From assembly GCF_039566955.1 (NCBI RefSeq), contig NZ_CP154796.1, forward strand, positions 4,774,001 to 4,838,000: 64,000 nucleotides of DNA, given 5' to 3'. This document shows, piece after piece, positions 26,145 through 34,980 of this stretch. The first letter of the stretch is position 1. The number at the start of each line of letters is the position of its first letter. The position numbers and the translations under genes are program-made. A model generated the notes under the pieces. The model saw nothing but the letters and a program-made list of their open reading frames with translations. It had not been told where the DNA came from and made no database searches. The stretch is from Micromonospora sp. DSM 45708. Lineage in GTDB: Bacteria > Actinomycetota > Actinomycetes > Mycobacteriales > Micromonosporaceae.

Positions 26145-27338
26145 GTGCTTTCAGCCCGCCGAAACGCGGTGACGGGCGCCGCGCTGGCAGCGTTGGCGCT
26201 GGCCACAGCCGGTTGCGGGCCGGTGACCGAGCGCCAGCCGGCGGACCTGCGGGTCGGCTACGACAGCCTGGACGGCACGCTCGCGGTCTGGCCGCCACGC
26301 GGCAGCCTGGCCCGGGACGCCGCCACCACCGCCGCGATCACCGCTGCGGTGCGTGACTGGCGCTCGCCGGTCGACGACCGGGCCCACCTGCCCTCCTCCG
26401 GCATCCTCTTCTCCGGCGAGGTGGCCGGCGTCCCGCTGGCCCTGGTCGCCGCCGACGTGCCCGGCGAGTCCGCCTCCTGGTTGCTGCAACTGGACCGGGA
26501 CGGGCAGCGGTGGCGGGTGGCGCACGCCACCGAGTACACCGAGCCCGGCTACCTGGTCTACGCCGACGTGCTCCCGGTGCGGCAGCCCACCGGGCGTCGC
26601 TACCTCACCTCCGCCCGGGTCGAGCGCCTGCTCGGCCCGGACGGCCGGACGGTGCCCGGCACCGACGGCGTCACCGAGCCGGTCGCGGTGCCGCCCTGCC
26701 GGGCCGTCGAGCTGACCGCGACGCTGCGGCCCACGCCGTCGCTGCCGCGCGGCCGGGCCGCGGACCGCGTCCTCGACCTGGGTACGGCCACCGAAGCGCC
26801 CCGCTACCCGCTGGTACGCGACGAGACCGGCGCCGGCAGGCGCGCGCTGACCGGCCTGGACACCTGCGCGCTGGCCGCGGAGCGGGGCCCGTTCGGCAGC
26901 GTCCCGCGCCGCCTCGGCGACCGCGAGGCGCCCCGCTCCACGCCCGAGTCCTGGCCGATGGCGAAGATCGCGACGCGCTCGCTGGGCGAGGTCGCGCTCG
27001 GCGGCGGGGAGCCGGGCGACCTGGAGCAGCTCAGCTGGGAGAGTCCGAGCGGGACGATGACCGCGGTGCTCTACCGCCCGGCCGACGGCGGTACGCCGGT
27101 CGTCTCGCCCGCCGACCGGTCCACCACGCTCCAGGCGTACCCCCTGCCGGTGCCCGGCCAGCCGCTCGCGGTGCTCACCTGGCGCACCCGGGACGCCTCG
27201 TTCGCCGCGCCGCCCGGCACCACCCGCCTGGTCGACCGCCCGGGCCTGGTGGTGGTCGAGCAGACCGACGCCAAGCAGACGTTCAGCCTGGCCGGCACCG
27301 AGAAGACCTGGTACCGCTCCCTCTCCTCCCCCCGCTGA
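26145..27338 (+). CDS. Putative lipoprotein of unknown function
   Basis: A 397-residue exported protein. A lipoprotein signal peptide is visible, with an arginine near the start, a hydrophobic core and the lipobox LATAGC (lipidated Cys24). The mature part has no recognised domain; it contains three Cys besides the lipidated one only in scattered positions. The GTG start follows GAGGGGATCAG. It lies divergent from the PDGVN-family membrane genes, which suggests but does not prove a related envelope role. Repeats and a dxs terminator follow it. Confidence 0.78.
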   Translation: MLSARRNAVTGAALAALALATAGCGPVTERQPADLRVGYDSLDGTLAVWPPRGSLARDAATTAAITAAVRDWRSPVDDRAHLPSSGILFSGEVAGVPLALVAADVPGESASWLLQLDRDGQRWRVAHATEYTEPGYLVYADVLPVRQPTGRRYLTSARVERLLGPDGRTVPGTDGVTEPVAVPPCRAVELTATLRPTPSLPRGRAADRVLDLGTATEAPRYPLVRDETGAGRRALTGLDTCALAAERGPFGSVPRRLGDREAPRSTPESWPMAKIATRSLGEVALGGGEPGDLEQLSWESPSGTMTAVLYRPADGGTPVVSPADRSTTLQAYPLPVPGQPLAVLTWRTRDASFAAPPGTTRLVDRPGLVVVEQTDAKQTFSLAGTEKTWYRSLSSPR

Positions 27339-27353
27339 CCCCCGTCCGCCCCC

Positions 27354-27482
27354 AACTCCTTGATCAACGCACCGCACCAGGGTTCGGCGCGACGATCTGT
27401 GCGCCGGCCGGGCGACAGCATGCGGATGATCAAGGAGTTCGCGTCGCCGCGGAGATCGATTCCGACGCAAACTCCTTGATCA
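27354..27482. repeat. REP-like intergenic palindrome, copy 2 (three arms)
   Basis: AACTCCTTGATCA occurs at 27354-27366 and 27470-27482, with its complement TGATCAAGGAGTT at 27427-27439. The latter two form a 20-bp stem (19 of 20 paired) at 27427-27482. Its spacer CGCCGCGGAGATC matches the spacer of the palindrome at 2741-2802, so the two belong to one dispersed family. Confidence 0.8.
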
Positions 27483-27590
27483 CGCCGAAGGAGGGAACGC
27501 GGGCGTCGGGGGGCGTCGGGGGTGGGTCAGGGGTGGTCAGGGGCATGGGCAGGTAGGGGACGCCGAACGCGCGAGGGATCCCGGAACAGG

Positions 27591-27626
27591 GTCCGGGCGG
27601 CCCCGCGACAGCGGGACCGCCCGGAC
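27591..27626 (-). terminator. dxs terminator hairpin
   Basis: A 16-bp stem (GTCCGGGCGGCCCCGC with GCGGGACCGCCCGGAC, one mismatch) with loop GACA sits 14 nt past the dxs stop. Confidence 0.8.
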
Positions 27627-27639
27627 ACCGGGACCGGGA

Positions 27640-29583
27640 TCAGTTCTGCGCGGCGGCCCCGTCGGTGGCCGGCTCGACCGGCGCGGCGTCCAGGCCGGAG
27701 ATCCAACCGGTGACGTCGCGCGCCACGTCCTGCGCGGTCAGCCCCAGGTCGGACAGGATCTGCGCGCGGGTGCCGTGCGGGTGCCAGTCGGCCGGTACGC
27801 CGAGGTCGCGCACCGGCACGCGGACGTCGGCGTCCCGCATCGCCTGGGCCAGCGCGGAGCCGACGCCGCCGACCCGGACGCCGTCCTCGACGGTGACCAC
27901 GAGGCGGTGCGCGGCGGCCAGCTCGACCAGCTCGGCCGGAACCGGGCGGACCCAGCGCGGGTCGACCACGGTGACGCCGTAGCCCTGCTCGGCGACCCGG
28001 GACGCGACCTCCATGCCGAGGCCGGCGAACGAGCCGACCGCGACCAGCAGCACGTCGGTACGCGCCGACTCGGCCAGCACGTCGACCGGGCCGACCCGGC
28101 GCACGGCCGGGAGGTCGGCGGCGACGGTGCCGGTCGGGAAGCGCAGGATGGTCGGGCCGTCGTCGACGGCGATCGCCTCGCGCAGCTCCTCGCGCAGCGT
28201 GGCCGAGTCGCGGGGCGCGGCGATGCGCAGGCCGGGCACCACGCCGAAGACCGACATGTCCCAGATGCCGTAGTGGCTGGGCCCGTCCGGGCCGGTGATG
28301 CCGGCCCGGTCCAGCACGAACGTGACCGGCAGCTTGTGCATCGCCACGTCCAGCAGGACCTGGTCGAACGCGCGGTTGAGGAACGTGGCGTAGACCGCGA
28401 CCACCGGGTGCAGGCCACCCATCGCCAGGCCGGCGGCGGACGTGGCGGCGTGCTGCTCGGCGATGCCCACGTCGTAGACCCGCTCCGGGTACTTGCGGGC
28501 CAGCGTGGCGATGCCGGTGGGCTCCGCCATGGCGGCGGTGATGCCGACCACGTCGGGGCGCTCGTCGGCGATCGTCACCAGCTCGTTGGCGAACACGTGG
28601 GTCCACTTCACCGACGGCGCGGCGACGAGCTGACCGGTCTCCGCGTCGAACGCGCCGGGGCCGTGCAGGCAGTCGGCCTCGTCGTCCTCGGCGGGACGGT
28701 AGCCGTAGCCCTTACGGGTGACCGCGTGCACGATCACCGGACCGCCGAAGTTCTTCGCCGCGCGCAGCGCCGCCTCGACCGCCGGCACGTCGTGGCCGTC
28801 GACCGGGCCGACGTACTTGATGCCGAGGTCCTCGAACATGGCCTGCGGGGCGACCGCGTCCTTGATGCCCTTCTTGACCGCGTGCAGCACCTCGTACATC
28901 GGCTTGCCGACGAACGGGGTGTTGCCGAGCGCGTCCTTGACGGTGTCGAGCACCTTCTCGTAGCCGGGGTTGAGCCGCAGCGACGACAGGTGGTCGGCGA
29001 GGCCGCCGATGGTCGGCGAGTAGGACCGGCCGTTGTCGTTGACCACGATGATCAGCGGGTTGCCGGCGGTGGCGATGTTGTTGAGCGCCTCCCAGCACAT
29101 GCCGCCGGTGAGCGCGCCGTCGCCCACCACGGCCACCACGGACCGCTTCTCACCGCGCAGCGCGTACGCCTTGGCCAGCCCGTCGGCGTACGACAGGGCG
29201 GTGGAGGCGTGCGAGTTCTCGATCAGGTCGTGCTCGCTCTCCGCCTGGCTGGGGTAGCCGGAGAGGCCACCGCGCTGGCGGAGCTTGTCGAAGCCCTCCT
29301 GCCGGCCGGTGAGGATCTTGTGTACGTACGCCTGGTGCCCGGTGTCGAAGAGGAGCCGGTCGCGCGGGGAGTCGAACACCCGGTGCATGGCCAGCGTCAG
29401 CTCGACGACGCCGAGGTTGGGGCCGATGTGCCCGCCGGTGCGGGAGACCTTGGCGATCAGAAAGTCACGGATCTCGGCGCCGAGGATGTCCAGCTGCTCG
29501 GCGGTCATCCGCTTCACGTCCTGCGGGCCACGGACGGCGCCCAGCAGCCGACCGTGGTTGGCCGTGCCCTCTTCAACACTCAT
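27640..29583 (-). CDS. dxs: 1-deoxy-D-xylulose-5-phosphate synthase
   Basis: The first enzyme of the MEP isoprenoid pathway. It condenses pyruvate and glyceraldehyde 3-phosphate with thiamine diphosphate. The 647-residue product has normal length. Visible motifs are the N-terminal [14 protein letters not shown] with the catalytic-site His, the ThDP motif [30 protein letters not shown], and the transketolase pyrimidine-domain block DVGIAEQHA. The ATG giving [11 protein letters not shown] is chosen; a GTG nine codons upstream is possible. It is the last gene of a leftward run that includes anmK. Confidence 0.96.
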   Translation of the reverse strand: MSVEEGTANHGRLLGAVRGPQDVKRMTAEQLDILGAEIRDFLIAKVSRTGGHIGPNLGVVELTLAMHRVFDSPRDRLLFDTGHQAYVHKILTGRQEGFDKLRQRGGLSGYPSQAESEHDLIENSHASTALSYADGLAKAYALRGEKRSVVAVVGDGALTGGMCWEALNNIATAGNPLIIVVNDNGRSYSPTIGGLADHLSSLRLNPGYEKVLDTVKDALGNTPFVGKPMYEVLHAVKKGIKDAVAPQAMFEDLGIKYVGPVDGHDVPAVEAALRAAKNFGGPVIVHAVTRKGYGYRPAEDDEADCLHGPGAFDAETGQLVAAPSVKWTHVFANELVTIADERPDVVGITAAMAEPTGIATLARKYPERVYDVGIAEQHAATSAAGLAMGGLHPVVAVYATFLNRAFDQVLLDVAMHKLPVTFVLDRAGITGPDGPSHYGIWDMSVFGVVPGLRIAAPRDSATLREELREAIAVDDGPTILRFPTGTVAADLPAVRRVGPVDVLAESARTDVLLVAVGSFAGLGMEVASRVAEQGYGVTVVDPRWVRPVPAELVELAAAHRLVVTVEDGVRVGGVGSALAQAMRDADVRVPVRDLGVPADWHPHGTRAQILSDLGLTAQDVARDVTGWISGLDAAPVEPATDGAAAQN

Positions 29584-29631
29584 GACCGGAGAGTCTATCG
29601 GCCGTGGCACAGTCCGCAGCCGAGCCGTGGC

Positions 29632-30798
29632 TCAGGACGACACCGTCAGCCGACGCGGCGGCGCCGGGGTCGGCGCCCCGAACGCCGGCCCGGCCGGGGT
29701 CCAGGAGCCGAGCACCGCGGCCCGGGACGCGCCGGTCACCGACGGCACCGCGCCGGGCAGCCCGTGCCAGCTCAACCAGCCCAGCAGCGCGAACGCGTAC
29801 GCCTCCTTGGCCTGCGCCGGGACGCCCAGCTCGTCGGTGGTCCGCAGCCGCCAGCGGCCGACGCCGAGCGCGGCCAGCCGCGCCCGGAGTGTGGGATTAC
29901 GCACTCCCCCGCCGGCGGCCACCACCTCGGTGACCCGGTGCCGGTCGCAGGCGTCCGCGACCGTGCGGGCGGTCAGCTCGGTGAGCGTGGCCAGCACGTC
30001 GTCGGCGGCCACCGGCTCGCCGAGCGCGGCCAGCGCGGCGTCCAGGTAGCCGCCGTGGAACAGCTCCTTGCCCGTCGACTTGGGCGGCGGCGCGGCGTAG
30101 TACGGCTCGGCGAGCAGCCGGGCCAGCAGCGCCCCGTGCACCCGGCCGGCCGCGGCCCGCGCCCCGTCGACGTCGCAGGGACGGCCCAGGAAGCGCCGGG
30201 CGGCGGCGTCCAGCAGCGCGTTGGCGGGGCCCACGTCGTACCCGAGGACCGGCGCACCGGGCGCGACCACGGTGAGGTTCGCGATCCCGCCGAGGTTGAG
30301 CGCGGCCCGCGGGGCCGCACCGACGGCCGGGTCGAGCAGCAGCGCGTCGAACGCCGGGACCAGCGGCGCACCCTGCCCGCCGGCCGCCACGTCCGCCGAG
30401 CGCAGGTCGTGCAGCACCGGTACGCCGACCCGCGCGGCCACCCGGGCCGGCGCGCCGAGCTGGAGCGTGCCGCGCACCCGGCCGGCCTCGACCCAGTGGA
30501 AGACGGTCTGCCCGTGGGACACCACCGCGTCGACGGCGCCCCCGGCCAGCTCCACGCCGACGGCGGCGGCTTCGGCGAACACCTCGCCGAGCCGGTTGTC
30601 GAGCCGGCAGACCGCCTCGACCGTGGTGGCGGCCGGCGGCAGCAGCGCCTCGATCCGCGCCCGCAGGTCGTCCGGGTACGCCAGCTCGCGGTGCCCGAGC
30701 GGCCGTAGCCGCAGCGTGTCCCCGTCGAGCGTGAACTCGCCCGCCACCACGTCCACGCCGTCGTAGGACGTGCCCGACATCAGCCCGACGATCTTCAT
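29632..30798 (-). CDS. anmK: Anhydro-N-acetylmuramic acid kinase
   Basis: AnmK phosphorylates and opens 1,6-anhydro-MurNAc from recycled peptidoglycan to give MurNAc 6-phosphate. The 388-residue product has the N-terminal phosphate loop MSGTSYDGVDVV and the SHGQTVFHW block. It also has NLGGIANLTV, the GYDVGPANALLD motif, and a C-terminal AAGGGVRNPTL motif of the actin-like kinase fold. The length is typical. It lies 9 nt after the methyltransferase gene and 48 nt before dxs on the same strand, so a shared transcript is likely. No other muropeptide recycling gene is visible in the window. Confidence 0.94.
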   Translation of the reverse strand: MKIVGLMSGTSYDGVDVVAGEFTLDGDTLRLRPLGHRELAYPDDLRARIEALLPPAATTVEAVCRLDNRLGEVFAEAAAVGVELAGGAVDAVVSHGQTVFHWVEAGRVRGTLQLGAPARVAARVGVPVLHDLRSADVAAGGQGAPLVPAFDALLLDPAVGAAPRAALNLGGIANLTVVAPGAPVLGYDVGPANALLDAAARRFLGRPCDVDGARAAAGRVHGALLARLLAEPYYAAPPPKSTGKELFHGGYLDAALAALGEPVAADDVLATLTELTARTVADACDRHRVTEVVAAGGGVRNPTLRARLAALGVGRWRLRTTDELGVPAQAKEAYAFALLGWLSWHGLPGAVPSVTGASRAAVLGSWTPAGPAFGAPTPAPPRRLTVSS

Positions 30799-30807
30799 CG
30801 GGCCAGG

Positions 30808-32100
30808 CTAACCACGTTGGAACAAGCCGACCAGCTCGACGTGCTGGGTCATCGGGAACAGGTCGAAGCCGCGCAGCGCGGCCAGCCGCCAGCCCGCCTC
30901 GGCGAACGTGCGCACGTCCCGGGCGAAGGCGGCCGGGTCACAGGCCACGTACGCCACCGCCCGCGGGTCGGCGGCCACCACGCCGGCCACCACCGCCGCA
31001 CCCGCGCCGGAGCGCGGCGGGTCGAGCACCACCAGGTCGACCGGGCCGGTGATCCGGCGGCGGGCCAGCGCGGTCTCCACCCGGGCCGCGACCACCTCCA
31101 CGGCGGTCAGGTCGGCCAGGTTCGTCCGGGCCGCGGCCACCCCGTCCGGCGCGGACTCGACAACCGTCACCCGGGCGCCGTCGACCCGGCCGGCGAGCGC
31201 GGCGGCGAACAGCCCGGCCCCGCCGTACAGGTCCCAGGCGGTCTCGCCGGGTCGCGGGTCGAGCAGGTCGAGCACGGCGCCGACCAGGGCGTCCGCCGCG
31301 GCCGGGTGCACCTGCCAGAAACCGGACGCGGACAGCGTGAAGGACCGCCCGGCCGCCGTCTCCCGGACCCGCTCCGGCCCGCTCACGGCGGTGGCGACCC
31401 CGTCGGCGTACGCGAGCACGGCGACGTCCCCGCCGGTGCTGGCGACCGTCTCCACCGCGTCCGCGTCCGGCCAGCGCGCCCCGGTGGACGGGAGCACCGG
31501 CAGCTCCCGGATCGCCGGGTGGGCGATCCGGCAGCGGTCGATCGGCACCACCTCGTGCGAGCGGTGCTTGAGCAGCCCGGCCCGGCCGGCGGCGTCGACC
31601 GCGTAGCGGACCCGGGAGCGCCAGCCCAGCGGCCCGCCGGGCAGCGCCTCGACCCGGACGCCGAGCGCGTCGGTCTGCGCGTCGGTGAGCCGGCCCAGCC
31701 GGGTGAGCTGCTCGCGCACCACGGCGACCTTCCAGTCGAGCTGGGCGGCCGGGGCGACGTGCTGGAGGTCGCAGCCGCCGCACGCGCCCGGCCGGGCGTA
31801 CGGGCAGGGCGGGGTGACCCGGTCCGGCGAGGCGTCGAGGATCTCCACCGCGTCGGCGCGGGCGAAGCCCCGGTGCAGCTCGGTCACCTCGGCGACCACC
31901 CGTTCGCCGGGCAGCGCGTGCCGGACGAAGACCACCTGGCCGCCGGCCCGGGCCACGCAGTGCCCGCCCGGGGCGACCGCGTCCACGGTCAGCTCGACCC
32001 GCTCGGCCTCCGCCAGCCCGGGGCGTTCCGGCGCGTCCACGGCATCACCCTTCGTTCGCGACTGCGGGGCTCGCAGGACCGGCTCACTCCCCGCGCTCAC
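30808..32100 (-). CDS. TrmA/RumA-family RNA (uracil-C5)-methyltransferase
   Basis: A SAM-dependent methyltransferase acting on uridine-C5 in rRNA or tRNA. A TRAM domain (about 40-90) is followed by an iron-sulfur cluster motif (CPYARPGACGGCDLQH plus DRCRIAHP). The Rossmann methyltransferase domain has DLYGGAGLFAAAL, VLDPPRSG and the catalytic Cys in YVACDPAAFARD. The 430-residue length is normal. The GTG start overlaps the permease stop by 4 nt. The first 21 residues (MSAGSEPVLRAPQSRTKGDAV) are not TRAM-like; a second GTG (VDAPERPG) could be the original start. Which RNA is the target is unknown. Confidence 0.9.
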   Translation of the reverse strand: MSAGSEPVLRAPQSRTKGDAVDAPERPGLAEAERVELTVDAVAPGGHCVARAGGQVVFVRHALPGERVVAEVTELHRGFARADAVEILDASPDRVTPPCPYARPGACGGCDLQHVAPAAQLDWKVAVVREQLTRLGRLTDAQTDALGVRVEALPGGPLGWRSRVRYAVDAAGRAGLLKHRSHEVVPIDRCRIAHPAIRELPVLPSTGARWPDADAVETVASTGGDVAVLAYADGVATAVSGPERVRETAAGRSFTLSASGFWQVHPAAADALVGAVLDLLDPRPGETAWDLYGGAGLFAAALAGRVDGARVTVVESAPDGVAAARTNLADLTAVEVVAARVETALARRRITGPVDLVVLDPPRSGAGAAVVAGVVAADPRAVAYVACDPAAFARDVRTFAEAGWRLAALRGFDLFPMTQHVELVGLFQRG

Positions 32101-34154
32101 GGCCGGCCCTCCTGCTCACCGGAGGGCGTGGTGCCGACCGGCGGCACGGGCGGCGGCAGGGTGCTCTGCGGCGCGACCCGGGGGCCACGCGCCGGGCCGC
32201 GACTGAGCGTGGCGTCCAGGCGGTCCAGGTTCTTGCTGGCGGTGGACGCGAGCTGCCAGGGCACGCTGGTCACCATCACGCCCGGCTCGAACAGCAGCCG
32301 GCCCTTGAGCCGCAGCGCGCTCTGGTTGTGCAGCAGGTTCTCCCACCAGCGCCCCACCACGTACTCCGGGATGAAGACGGTGACCACGTCGCGGGGCGAC
32401 TCGCGGCGGACCGAGGCGACGAAGTTGAGGATCGGCCGGGTGATCTCCCGGTACGGGGAGTCGATCACGGTCAGCGGCACCGGCAGCTCCCGCCGTTCCC
32501 AGTCGGCCTGGAGGGCTCGGGTGTCCTTCTCGTCCACGTTGACGGTCACCGCGGTGAGCGTGTCCGGCCGGGTGGCCCGGGCGTACGCGACGGCCCGCAA
32601 CGTGGGCTGGTGCAGCTTGCTGACCAGCACGATGGCGTGGTTGCGGGCCGGCAGCACGGCCCGCTGCTCGGTCGGCTCCAGCTCCGCGGCGATCCGGTCG
32701 TAGTGGCGGCGGATGCCGAGCATGACCACGTACATCACGGCCATCGCGACGATCGCGATCCACGCGCCGAGCAGGAACTTGGTGACCAGCACGATGACCA
32801 GCACCACGCCGGTCATGGCCATGCCGAACGCGTTGATGGCCCGGGAGCGGACCATCCGCCGCCGGGCCTCCGGGTCGCGCTCGTTGCGCAGGTGCCGGTT
32901 CCAGTGCCGGATCATGCCGAGCTGGGACAGCGTGAACGAGACGAACACGCCGACGATGTAGAGCTGGATGAGCCGGGTCACCTCGGCCTGGAAGCCGACG
33001 ATCAGCACCACCGCGGAGACGGCCAGGAAGACGATGCCGTTGGAGAACGCCAGCCGGTCGCCCCGGGTGTGCAGTTGACGCGGCAGGTAGCGGTCCTGCG
33101 CCAGGATCGAGCCGAGCACCGGGAAGCCGTTGAACGCGGTGTTCGCGGCCAGGAACAGGATCAGCGCGGTCATCCCGGCGACGACGTAGAGCAGCACCGA
33201 CCCGCCGCCGAACACGGTTTCGCCGAGCTGGGTGGTGACCGTCTTCTGCACGTACCCGTCGGGGCCGGAGACGATCTGGCTGGGGCTCTCGACGTACTGG
33301 AGGCCGGTCCGGCGGGCCAGCGCGATGATGCCGACCAGCATGGCGACCGCGATGCCGCCGAGCAGCAGCAGCGTGGTCGCCGCGTTCTTCGACTTGGGCG
33401 ACTTGAACGCCGGGACGCCGTTGGAGATCGCCTCCACGCCGGTGAGCGCCGCGCAGCCGGAGGAGAACGTGCGCAGCAGCAGGAAGATCAGCGCGAACCC
33501 GGTGACGCTGTGTTCGGCGCGGATCTCCAGGCCGGCGCTGGGCGCGCGCAGGTCGTCGCCGAGCACGAAGATCCGCACGAACCCGGTCAGCAACATGCCG
33601 ACGATGACGATGACGAAGCCGTAGGTGGGGATGGCGAACGCGGTGCCCGACTCGCGCAACCCGCGCAGGTTGATCGCGGTGAGCAGGACCACCGCGCTGA
33701 CCGCGATGAGCACCTTGTGGGTGGCCACGAACGGCACCACCGAGCCGAGGTTCGCCACTCCGGAGGAGACCGACACCGCGACCGTCAGCACGTAGTCGAC
33801 AAGCAGCGCGCTGGCCACCGCGAGCCCGGCCCGCGGGCCCAGGTTGACGGTGGCCACCTCGTAGTCGCCGCCGCCGGACGGGTAGGCGTGCACGTTCTGC
33901 CGGTAGCTGGCCACCACGGTGAGCATCACCACGACGACGGCGAGCGCGATCCACGGCGAGAAGATGAACGCGGACGCGCCGGCGATGGAGAGCGTCAGCA
34001 GGATCTCGTCCGGCGCGTACGCCACGCTGGAGAGCGCGTCGGAGGCGAAGACCGGCAGGGCGATGCGCTTCGGTAGCAGGGTGTGCTGGAGGCGGTCGGA
34101 CCGGAACGGTCGACCGAGGAGGAGTCGCTTCAGCAGCGAGGTGGGGCTGGCCAC
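32097..34154 (-). CDS. APC-superfamily potassium permease, KimA-like
   Basis: A 685-residue transporter with about 12 membrane helices (residues 40-480) and a cytoplasmic C-terminal domain. The N-terminal block LLLGRPFRSD followed by LPVFASDALSSVAYAPDEIL closely resembles Bacillus KimA (YdaO), a proton-coupled K+ importer controlled by c-di-AMP; that comparison is from memory. The C-terminal domain (PARNHAIVLVSKLHQPTLRA onward) has a universal-stress-like look. It is divergent from two TrkA-type genes, which supports a potassium role. Older annotation would call it an amino-acid permease. The GTG giving MASPTSLLKR is chosen. Confidence 0.85.
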   Translation of the reverse strand: MASPTSLLKRLLLGRPFRSDRLQHTLLPKRIALPVFASDALSSVAYAPDEILLTLSIAGASAFIFSPWIALAVVVVMLTVVASYRQNVHAYPSGGGDYEVATVNLGPRAGLAVASALLVDYVLTVAVSVSSGVANLGSVVPFVATHKVLIAVSAVVLLTAINLRGLRESGTAFAIPTYGFVIVIVGMLLTGFVRIFVLGDDLRAPSAGLEIRAEHSVTGFALIFLLLRTFSSGCAALTGVEAISNGVPAFKSPKSKNAATTLLLLGGIAVAMLVGIIALARRTGLQYVESPSQIVSGPDGYVQKTVTTQLGETVFGGGSVLLYVVAGMTALILFLAANTAFNGFPVLGSILAQDRYLPRQLHTRGDRLAFSNGIVFLAVSAVVLIVGFQAEVTRLIQLYIVGVFVSFTLSQLGMIRHWNRHLRNERDPEARRRMVRSRAINAFGMAMTGVVLVIVLVTKFLLGAWIAIVAMAVMYVVMLGIRRHYDRIAAELEPTEQRAVLPARNHAIVLVSKLHQPTLRAVAYARATRPDTLTAVTVNVDEKDTRALQADWERRELPVPLTVIDSPYREITRPILNFVASVRRESPRDVVTVFIPEYVVGRWWENLLHNQSALRLKGRLLFEPGVMVTSVPWQLASTASKNLDRLDATLSRGPARGPRVAPQSTLPPPVPPVGTTPSGEQEGRP

Positions 34155-34311
34155 AACCGACAAGCGTACGGCCCCCCGGCGCGGGACGGTGGGGTGGCTG
34201 ATCACCGCCGCGCGCGCCCGCGCGGTACCGTCGGTGCCCCGCCGGGGGCGGGGACGTGGCAGGCTCGCAGACGACGGGTCGGCGGGCGGCACCGTGGGAG
34301 GAGCGGACACC

Positions 34312-34977
34312 GTGCATGTCGTGATCATGGGTTGCGGCCGGGTCGGGTCGACCCTGGCGCACAGCCTGGAGTCCCGGGGGCACTCGGTGGCGGTGATCGA
34401 CCAGGACGCGGACGCGTTCCGCCGGCTCGGCCCCGACTTCGCCGGCATCACGGTCACCGGCGCCGGCTTCGACGGCGAGGTGCTGCGCGAGGCCGGCATC
34501 GAGCGGGCCGACGCGTTCGCCGCGGTCTCCAGCGGCGACAACTCCAACATCATCTCGGCCCGGCTGGCCCGGGAGACGTTCGGCGTGTCCCGGGTGGCGG
34601 CCCGGATCTACGACCAGCGTCGCGCCCAGGTCTACGAGCGCCTCGGCATCCCGACCGTGGCGACCGTCCGGTGGACCGCCGACCGGATGCTGCGCCACCT
34701 GGTGCCCGAGGGGAACGTGGAGATCTTCCGCGACCTGACCAGCACCGTGTCGATCGTCGAGGTGCCGGTGCACAAGGACTGGATCGGCCGGCCGCTGCGC
34801 CAGCTCGAGGAGTCCGCCGGCGCCCGGGTGGCCTACCTGACCCGCTTCGGGATCGGCACGCTGCCCACCGCCTCCTCCGTGGTGCAGGAGGGCGACCAGG
34901 TCTTCATGCTGGTGACCGACGACATCGTCGCCTCGGTCGCCTCGGTGGCGGCGGCGCCGCCGGAAGGGGGGCACTGA
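34312..34977 (+). CDS. TrkA-type potassium-uptake regulatory protein (CeoB-like)
   Basis: A 221-residue cytoplasmic RCK protein. The N-terminal Rossmann domain has the NAD(H)-binding loop MGCGRVGSTLA and the acidic ribose-binding end AVIDQDADAF. A TrkA_C domain follows (about 135-215). Such proteins gate Trk/Ktr potassium channels through nucleotide binding. The GTG start has a GGAGGAG site. It lies 3 nt from the next TrkA gene, so the two form an operon equivalent to ceoB-ceoC of M. tuberculosis. No TrkH/TrkG membrane subunit is in the window; the divergent KimA-like permease is the only K+ transporter nearby. Confidence 0.9.
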   Translation: MHVVIMGCGRVGSTLAHSLESRGHSVAVIDQDADAFRRLGPDFAGITVTGAGFDGEVLREAGIERADAFAAVSSGDNSNIISARLARETFGVSRVAARIYDQRRAQVYERLGIPTVATVRWTADRMLRHLVPEGNVEIFRDLTSTVSIVEVPVHKDWIGRPLRQLEESAGARVAYLTRFGIGTLPTASSVVQEGDQVFMLVTDDIVASVASVAAAPPEGGH

Positions 34978-34980
34978 GTC

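Larger units (their letters stand above)
27339..27639. other. Intergenic region with repeats and terminator
   Basis: This 301-nt gap between the convergent lipoprotein and dxs genes holds the TGATCA repeat cluster and the dxs terminator hairpin, annotated separately. No coding region is seen. Confidence 0.8.

Noticed and set aside
34155..34311. Possible c-di-AMP (ydaO-type) riboswitch ahead of the KimA-like gene
   Set aside because: The 157-nt divergent gap shows none of the conserved ydaO-motif blocks that I can recognise.
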